Position numbers and translations under genes: made by a program. A DNA stretch of 64,000 nt from Apium graveolens (lineage: Eukaryota; Streptophyta; Magnoliopsida; Apiales; Apiaceae). The notes under the pieces were generated by a model that saw nothing but the letters and a program-made list of their open reading frames with translations, had not been told where the DNA came from and did no database searches. This document shows positions 56,839 to 64,000 of this stretch, in pieces (position 1 is the stretch's first letter; each line of letters begins with the position of its first letter). Location of the stretch: contig NC_133647.1 in the NCBI RefSeq assembly GCF_009905375.1, positions 51,828,506-51,892,505 of the forward strand, written 5' to 3'.

Positions 56839-58678
56839 TTTCTTAAGCGACCGGGGTCTAATTCCGACTTATATTGTTGTTCATAGGTTATCAGGACCCA
56901 CTCTAAGCTTAAGTCTATCCGGGAGCACTCTGGCAGGTTTTCTACCCGTATAACTGTTGTTGTGATGTATATGTGTATATGCATGATCTTGCGATAAATG
57001 CATATTTGTTATTAGCAAATTCTTGCGATATATTGGAGCATGTGATATGGTATATATCCATGCCTGTTTCGTATTCTTGACTTATATATCTGTTGGTTCA
57101 AATGCTTATTAGTTGCATAATACCTATGCTAGAGATAAGCAGTAGTTGCGTATACCCTGAGTATAGGGGACCCAAAGGTGAACCCTTTTCTAAAACCGGG
57201 AGGCGAGGCTCCCGAGTATAATATATATATATATGAATAATTTTTAAAAACTATTAATCGAATAAGGTTTATTCGATAACTTTATATTATTTAATGAATA
57301 TTACTTGAATATTCATCCGAGGACTTATGACTCCTTTTATTTTATTATTTGAATATTCATCCGAGGACTTATGACTCCTTTTATTTTATTATTTGAATAT
57401 TATTTCAAATATTCATTCGAGGGCTTATGACTCAGTTTATTTTATTATTCGAATAATATTTGAATATTCATTTGAGGATTTATGACTCCGATTATTTGCT
57501 GAGATATATTCTTTATTTTATTAAAGAATAATGTTCGATAATCAAACTTATTTTCGATTATTCAAATAAATATTATACTTTCGTATAAGTATATCTTTAG
57601 TTATTTAATATTCATTTCAAGTATGAGTTTTAAAACTTCTACTTCAATTATTTTTATAAAGATTATTCTTTATGGGAATATTATTTAAATAATAATATTC
57701 AGATATTTTCTAAATATATTGGGACTGATTTATTTTAATAAATCAGCAGTACTCCAAACATTCTTAAAAATGTTTTCGAGTCTTCAAAATGATTTTTAAA
57801 GTTAGAGTGGACCCCAAAACTCATTTTTATATTTAAGATCTTCCTTTCAAAGGGGATTTAAATACTCGCTCAAAACCTGGGGTATCCAGCTCTGTGGTGT
57901 ATTTTACATTCGCAACGTGGTTGCTGTTTTGAGAAAACAAATGAATTGATTACTTACCCAACGTTCGGGAAGTAAGCCCATCTAATTGAGTCGGCATAAG
58001 CGACAGGCCGGGGTACGGTCTATCAAAGTGTAAGTGGCTGTGTGGCAGTCCATCAACGCGTAAGAGGCCGGGTGGCGGTCCAGCACAAGGTCCTAATGAG
58101 GCCAGGGTGATGACCGGTGGGGGATTCATCCATCTACTAGTAGAAAAGGTTACTTATTGGTATCTTTGCCTGATCAGAAAGATATCGGGTTTATGCCAAA
58201 ATTCTTTTCTTTCCAAAATTCATTGGATATTGCAACTCTGTTCATACTTTACATGACAGAGGTTTTCAGGAAATGTATGAGAGATATATATGGATATATA
58301 TATATATCGGGACTTAATGAAGTATCTCGTAACTTCATTTCATTCAATAATATTTCAAAGATTGAATCTATTCAAGTCTTATCTTGTATTCTCATCTATG
58401 TGATGAACCAGACTTATGTATATTTATGAATTATAATAATGGCAAGGAAAATGTAAATTTATTCAGATCCCTTTTAAGGTGTAATGGCAAATAATTATGG
58501 AATAAAATGACTCGTGTTATTTTTGGATATTCTTCTCTGAGACTATAACTTGTGGTGTGTGTGTTTATTGTAGGGTCACAGTATAGAGTAGTCGATTATT
58601 TATTAAGATTGGGTGTTATTAAGGAAAATGGAACTCATGACAACCAGGATCCCCGACCCCGGATTTGGGGGTGTTACA
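56839..58678 (+). repeat. Truncated 5' LTR of the third copy
   Basis: Matches the LTR at 21004-23450 in inverse orientation from about 56850 on: the ACTGTTGTTGTGATGTA block, a minisatellite region (57290-57490), the hairpin (58161-58184) and the end ACCCCGGATTTGGGGGTGTT. Confidence 0.88.
58161..58184 (+). promoter_or_regulatory. CTGATCAG-loop hairpin, third copy
   Basis: TATCTTT (58161-58167) pairs perfectly with AAAGATA (58178-58184) around GCCTGATCAG. Despite a base change relative to the other two LTRs of the family, a stem is kept. Confidence 0.55.
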
Positions 58679-58682
58679 GAAG

Positions 58683-58694
58683 TGGTATTAGAGC
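58683..58694 (+). other. Primer binding site of the third copy
   Basis: TGGTATTAGAGC, one base different from the initiator-Met type site of the complete copy (C to T), four bases after the LTR. Confidence 0.75.
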
Positions 58695-58869
58695 TAAGCG
58701 TTATAAACCTCAGAGATGATGCGACGTTAAGATAATAAGTTTACTAAGATAATAAGAACTCTTGCCAAGTTCATAGTCGGGCTACCTAACTAGTACTGAC
58801 AGTTAAAACCCTTATGGGAACCCTTATAAATATCGTGATAGAAGCGTAGTTCGTTATCGTATATGTTAG

Positions 58870-59070
58870 CGGGACTCCGAACCCTGAGGTTGAGGAGCAA
58901 CAACGCGATGATGTTTCATTAGTTATTGGAGATCAGATTGTGGATCCAATAGAGTGTCCTAACACGGGACCGGATGATGTTCATATTAAGGATGTAGCGG
59001 TTGAGGATGTTGTCCTAGAAGGGATAGTTGCTGAGGAGGATCCTGACAAGAATGAATAAAGGACCACTGA
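58870..59070 (+). pseudogene. Acidic N-terminal stretch, third copy
   Basis: Plus-strand counterpart of 30310-30560, with PNPEVEEQQRDD and the EDVVLEGIV region, ending at a TAA. It is shorter by a few codons around the EEDPDKNE end. Confidence 0.45.
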
Positions 59071-59079
59071 TGAATTGAT

Positions 59080-59963
59080 GACCATGGTTAGGTCGACTAC
59101 CAGAGGTAGGATTGGTCGGTCACTACCAGAGGTTCGTTCAAGTTTGTAAAGATAGTAGCCCCTTTAACGCGGCTTACTCGTAAGGCTGAGAAGTTTGAAT
59201 GGACAGAGAAACGCGAGAATAGCTTTCAAGAACTGAAGCAAAGATTGATGATGGCCCCTATGTTGGCATTGCCGGATGAAAAAAGGAGATTTTGTGATTT
59301 ATATTGACGCTTCGCATAAGGAATTAGGGTGCTCTTATACAGCACAAAAAGGTACTCGCGTACACGTCAAGACAATTAAGGGAATATAAAATTCGATATC
59401 CCCACCCATGAGTTTGGGCTCGTGGCAATAGTTTTGCCCTAAATATTGGAGGCACTCCTTGTATGGAGAGAAGTGCGAGATTTACACAAGCCATAAGTGC
59501 TCTAGTGCATTTTCACGCAGAAAGAGCTCAACATACGCCAGAAAAGGCGGTTAGAGCTAATCAAGAATTATGATTGGGAGATTCTTTATCATTCAGGGAA
59601 AGCCCATGTGGTGGCTGATGCCCTTAGTAAAAAGGAGAGACTCAAGATAATAATGTCTTTGGGAGAGTTTATAAGAGATTTTGAGAAAATGGAAATAGAA
59701 GTGAAGGTAACCGGAGCCGGTACCGAAAGGCTGTTTGAGATTGCAATACAGACCGAATTATTGGAAAAGAACATATTGTGCCAGAAGAAGTGATGAATGA
59801 ATGCAGAGAGCCAACAAATATATATGAGATTAATACCGAGAAATATGATAAGGGAATAATGAGGTATTCCTATAGAATTTGGGTTCCAAATGTTCAAGAG
59901 CTTAAAGATGAGATCTTAGATGAAAGTCATAGTTCAAGGAATAAGATTAAGGGCAAACCCTGA
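59080..59963 (+). pseudogene. RT end, RNase H and hinge, third copy
   Basis: Fragments in changing frames: RT tether remains, KRRFCDLY-type RNase H debris, then a clear HVVADALSKKERLKIIMSLG (about 59606) and the hinge YDKGIMRYSYRIWVPNVQEL (near 59840-59900). It is followed not by integrase but by about 250 bp of unassigned DNA and gag. Confidence 0.7.
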
Positions 59964-60219
59964 ATGTGATAGTCAGGGAGGACGCCATCAAGATAGAAGG
60001 AACCCATAACATAATGAAGTGGAAAATGAGGATTTTAACGTATAAGATAACCCCAAGTATGGGAGAAGGATGAAACATTTCATACTAAGGAAACAGAAAG
60101 TCGAGTAAGGAAAGGAGACCCGAGATGGTACTCCTATACGGTAATTCATGGACCTGTCTAAAAAGAACTTAGACTATTATCCCCAACCACCACCTTGAGG
60201 AAATAATGCGGTAGGAAAT

Positions 60220-60600
60220 TCTTACATGACCTTTAAATCGCTAAGCTCTCAGAGTTCCAAGGAACAGGTTGACCCAGTCGGGGCAAGAGCCTGGCTAAAG
60301 GAAATATAGGAATCATTTGAGATTCTAAATGATTGACGAATCACAAAAGACTGTTTTTGTCACTTACCCTCCTAAGAGAGAGGCCACCCGCTGGTGAAAG
60401 GCCAAGGAAGGCACGGAGCAAGAGATTATAATAAACTGATTTAAGTTCAGTCAATTGTTTTCAGGAAAGTACTTCCCAAGGTTATGGAGATAGTGTAAAA
60501 GCTTTAGAGCCAGAACAAAGGCAGACGAGTATGATGAATTATGAATCTAAGTTGTAAAAGTTATCAAGATTCGTTCTGAGGACACGAATCCAGAATGACG
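60220..60600 (+). pseudogene. Misplaced gag core, third copy
   Basis: TFKSLSSQSSKEQVDPVGAR, AWLKEI, stop, ESFEILND, then QSIVFRKVLPKVMEI-type remains: the start and middle of a chromovirus capsid domain with stops. It lies downstream of RNase H, the reverse of the normal gene order, exactly as in the complete copy. Confidence 0.65.
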
Positions 60601-63400
60601 GGATGTTTGAAATCAATGCTTATGTTGTGTTGGTTCATGAAATAATGATAAGAGAAAGGAAAATAAAAAGAAACTGAAGTGGAAAGGAATATAAAGGCAA
60701 TAGAGTTTGAGGTATGATAAGGGAGTTGGGTATGAGGATACCCTAAAGACTCGTTGCAATAGAAATAGAAAAGTATGCATTCGTCAGGATGAGGGTGATT
60801 CACCATGAGTTAAAATTGATGGTTGAAGGCATACGAGATACATATATTTTATCCCCTGTAAGTTGGGAGGATTCGAGGAAACCTTGAGATAATTCGAAGG
60901 ATAAATAATGAGACGCGGATAGACTGAGGAGACAAGGAAGTAAGAAATTAGGAAAATTGGATGAAGGAAGTGACCTTCAAGAATGTGAAGTGTAAGACCG
61001 GTGGCTTGATACCCAGAAAGGGAGACGCCAGGTATGAAAGATATCCCAACATTGAGATGACTGTTGAGATAAACAACAAAAGTAAATAAAGAATTATTAA
61101 GAAGAAGTTCTCGTTGAACACAACCAATATCTTCCAGAACATCCTTGTTATTGTTACCAAACTAGGCAAGAAAAGCGGATAACCGTTGTTATCTTTTGGA
61201 GGCCATATCGATTGACCTCATTTTGAATATAGATGTTATTGTGAAATTAGACATATACTATCGAGGTGGGAATGATGGAATAAGACACCCTTATCAGGGA
61301 TATATGACTTGATTTATCCATGGAAGGATGCATGTACCTTTTTAAAGGTGGAATTAAGGATATAACATCGGTAACTTAAAACGAATCCTAGGGAAATGCC
61401 TAAAGGTTGGCATTTCACCCTTAATAGGGATAGTATGAGTTTTGACAGTATGAATTGGAAAGGATTAAGGTAATAACAACCTTTAAGAATCAGTGGAGAA
61501 ATTTTTCAGAAGTATATAGACAATGATTCTGGTATTAGTAAATGGTATCTTGATATGCCTTGTATCTAGGGAATACAGGAGGAACGATTCAAGGATAACC
61601 TTAGAGGTTGTACAAGGAGAAAGGTAATATTCAAAATTCTCAAGAATAGAAATGTTGATAAAGGAAATGTGACGTAATTATAATGATGCCAAGTGGGGCA
61701 CGTGTTAAACCACGAGAAAGTATAGATCGAACCAGTAAAGGTCAAAATTGTTCAGGGCAATTAGGGCCTAAGGTAAAAGATGTTCTAAGTATGATTGAGA
61801 GTCAGTCGTGACAGTGATTAACCTCTAAAGACTGAGGCAATAACTTATGGAAAAATGGTGATAATTTTTTTTTACTCATCAGACTTTAAGGAAAACATCT
61901 TCACATAAGCTGTGATTGAAATGAGGTAGAAAATTATTTGGAGGTGGTTAAAATGACATTGACTGTAAGGAAATTTTACTATCAGGAAAGGCCAAAGAGG
62001 TGGCCGACACTTTAAAGGTAAGAGGATAATTATTGGCGCTTGTGCCAAAAGAATACAGTGATGATGGTTAAAGCTATGAAGGTTGAATTATGGTTTGAAA
62101 GATTGACATTCCTTCTGATGATGTGCAATACCCAACCGTAATAGTAGTTGGTAAAGGTTTAACTTGTGCAATCGCCATGAGCGGGCTATCTATCTCAGAA
62201 GGTACTATCTTGAGATAAGCCAGGACCATGTTTCAAAAAGGACTAGGCGAACCTTTGAGTTAAGTCTTCTAATTAAGGCATATGATTAAGAATGGTATTA
62301 ACCTGCTATCATTGCTTTGATTGAAATTCTTCTGCAATTTTATCTACTTCATGTCATGGAAGTACGTCAGAGTTTGGAGTGTTCTTCATGAATTATGATT
62401 GGTGGTTATGTTAACTCCTTAGAAGTATTCTATACGACATGTATGGACTCCGTATGGTTAGATATTAAGATTTCATGGAGCAATGATTCTGCGAGTAATG
62501 AGCTGATTACAACCATGAGAGTTATATTGGAATGGATGTTGAGATTAAGTACCACTTATCGGGTCGTGGTAGTGTATAAGTTATCATTGATAGACTAATT
62601 AAGTAGAGTATCTACCTATTGAATATTTATTCCCTTTTATGAAAAGAGAGTTGTATTACTATATGAGGAAGGTTGCGGTGCAAGCATAGAATTCTAGTAA
62701 CGATGATGTCTAGAATGAGATCCCAGATTCGATTTTTGATATCGAGGGAGTTTCAAAGGTGATTGTGTATAAGCTCGAGGAAGAGCAAGGGTCCATAGAA
62801 TGATGGACGGAATAGCAAAAATATTTAAGCACGTGAAATGCGATGCTATAATACTTGATGTTGATATGTATACATATATGTTATGTTCTCCTATGACAAA
62901 CCTCTATAGTTCAGAGGTAGGTTCCAAGCCAGATATTTTGTGGCAGTATTCTTTTCATATACAATTCTCTTCAAATTGTTCTTTTCTCTCCTTTTCATTT
63001 TGTATAAGCTGAGAAGAACAACCCTTCCAGAAGGGGAGGTATTGCCGAATGACTATCTATCTGTGTGATAGAAGCCTAGTAGGATACCACGTGTTGTTTA
63101 ATTGCTTGTCAAGTACTAAAGGCTGGCCACCTTCTGTACTAACTATGCAATAAAACAAGTGTTCATGATCATAGTGATCTCTCAATAAATTCTTTTACTT
63201 CTATACGAAGGATCGAGCTTTCAAAGATGGAAGCCGCTAGAAATGAAGTAGTATCAGTGCAGGTGTATTCCGATTCTAACGCATTCGTGATACTAAGGTT
63301 GACGCGTTTATTTAAAGGTTATAGAACGCTAGCGAGCAAAAGTGTAACCAGCATGATATTAGGTACAGAAGATAGTAACAATTACGAACTGGAAAAGAGT
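60601..63400 (+). pseudogene. Decayed internal debris, third copy
   Basis: Collinear with the complete copy at about 26100-28850 (inverse). A second RNase H-tail-like stretch lies around 61930-62020. Otherwise no protein can be assigned; the ORFs at 62395-62598 and 62800-63012 have no family motifs. Confidence 0.45.
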
Positions 63401-63990
63401 GGGTATTGAAAAGCAAAAGCTATGCTAGAAGCTATGATGAGAGTCTGTGCGATAGACTTGAAAGAGTTTGGAATGATCACTTAGCACGAATTGAGTTTTC
63501 TTATGACGATGGATGATATGACAGTGTTGGAATGTCGCCTTATGAGGCCCTATACAGAAAGAGATGCCGATCTCCCTTGTATCAGAATGAAGTTGCAGAG
63601 TGCTAGATGTTCGGACCAGCAGTGGTCCAAGGGACCAAGGATATAATAGATCTAATCAGAGGACGGCTGGTAGTAGCCCAAGATGGACATAAGAAGTATG
63701 TTGAATTGATAACGAAAGGAAAAGGAGTATGAAGTAGGGGACCTAGTATTGTGAAAGGTATCCCCTTGGAAAGCCTTGGAAAGGATTGATGAGGTTCGGA
63801 AAGAAAGGAAAGCTAAGCCCACGAATTGTTGGACCCTTGGATATAGTAAGACGTATTGGGAAGTTAGCATACAAGCTAGCCCTACCCCCGAACCTATAGT
63901 AAGTTCATAACGTGTTCCACGTATCAATGTTAAGGAAGTGTAATTCGGATGCCAGATAAATAGGGGCATATGAGTGCTTAAACATGCAAC
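63401..63990 (+). pseudogene. Decayed integrase, third copy
   Basis: ESLCDRLERVWNDHLARIEF and MSPYEALYRKRCRSPLYQNE match Tekay integrase C-terminal coding; a basic region and an FHVS-like block follow to the window edge. Stops and frame changes throughout; the catalytic core is not recognisable. Confidence 0.65.
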
Positions 63991-64000
63991 CAGACGTAAC

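Larger units (their letters stand above)
56839..64000 (+). mobile_element. Truncated third copy of the 13.9-kb family
   Basis: The plus-strand 5' LTR lacks its first half or more (56839-58678 remains, ending GGGGGTGTTACA) and is followed by the primer binding site and an internal region that runs past the window edge. The internal block order matches the complete copy at 21004-34868 in inverse orientation: acidic stretch (58870-59060), RT end/RNase H (59080-59800), hinge (59778-59963), gag core (60220-60600), debris, integrase (63420-63990). It is more diverged than the two LTRs of the complete copy are from each other, so it is an older insertion. Confidence 0.85.

Overview
This window is nuclear DNA of a eudicot plant. 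It has one apparently intact spliced protein-coding gene with GT-AG introns, very AT-rich intergenic DNA, and long plant-type LTR retrotransposons (Ty3/gypsy Tat, Athila and Tekay/Del chromovirus lineages, plus Ty1/copia remnants). An asterid is plausible from the overall look, but the sequence does not prove it.

Layout. 1-5.0 kb: a small copia/TRIM-like remnant, an orphan exon-like segment, and a four-exon receptor-like cytoplasmic kinase gene (RLCK subfamily VII, PBL19/PCRK-like) on the minus strand. 5.0-12.5 kb: gene-free AT-rich DNA with a run of small DNA transposons (a foldback MITE just upstream of the kinase, two hAT-like elements, a Harbinger-like and a Stowaway-like MITE) and a non-autonomous Helitron. 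12.6-19.4 kb: a decayed plus-strand Tat element. It has a 5' LTR, PBS, first codons of gag, a solo copia LTR where gag and most of protease should be, pol with two RNase H domains, a 68-bp tandem array and an antisense extra ORF (aORF). 19.4-20.7 kb: a truncated chromovirus end fused to Athila reverse transcriptase.

20.7-40.9 kb: a minus-strand Athila-like gag-pro-RT interrupted by two younger insertions with perfect 5-bp target duplications: a complete 13.9-kb non-autonomous chromovirus-like element (21004-34868, TSD aaaag, near-identical 4.1-kb LTRs) and a 3.6-kb solo LTR (37357-40918, TSD caaag). 40.9-49.15 kb: a minus-strand Tat element whose antisense aORF has a promoter-like G-box/TATA region and is split by another solo LTR (43805-47427, TSD tctat). 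49.15-56.8 kb: a minus-strand Tekay-type chromovirus, still readable from gag to chromodomain, that landed in the RNase H of that Tat element. 56.8-64 kb: a truncated third copy of the 13.9-kb family, on the plus strand and running off the window.

The most interesting signals lie inside the retroelements. (i) A hairpin with a self-complementary CTGATCAG loop recurs in every full-length chromovirus-type LTR here, with paired compensatory changes in the stem; it looks like a conserved structured RNA element, possibly for dimerisation or packaging. (ii) The 13.9-kb family has a scrambled internal region (RT/RNase H before gag core) shared by two copies in opposite orientation, so the rearranged form itself was amplified. 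(iii) The Tat antisense aORFs retain gene-like features: promoter motifs, an intron and a coiled coil. All family assignments come from reading motifs by eye; no database search was possible.
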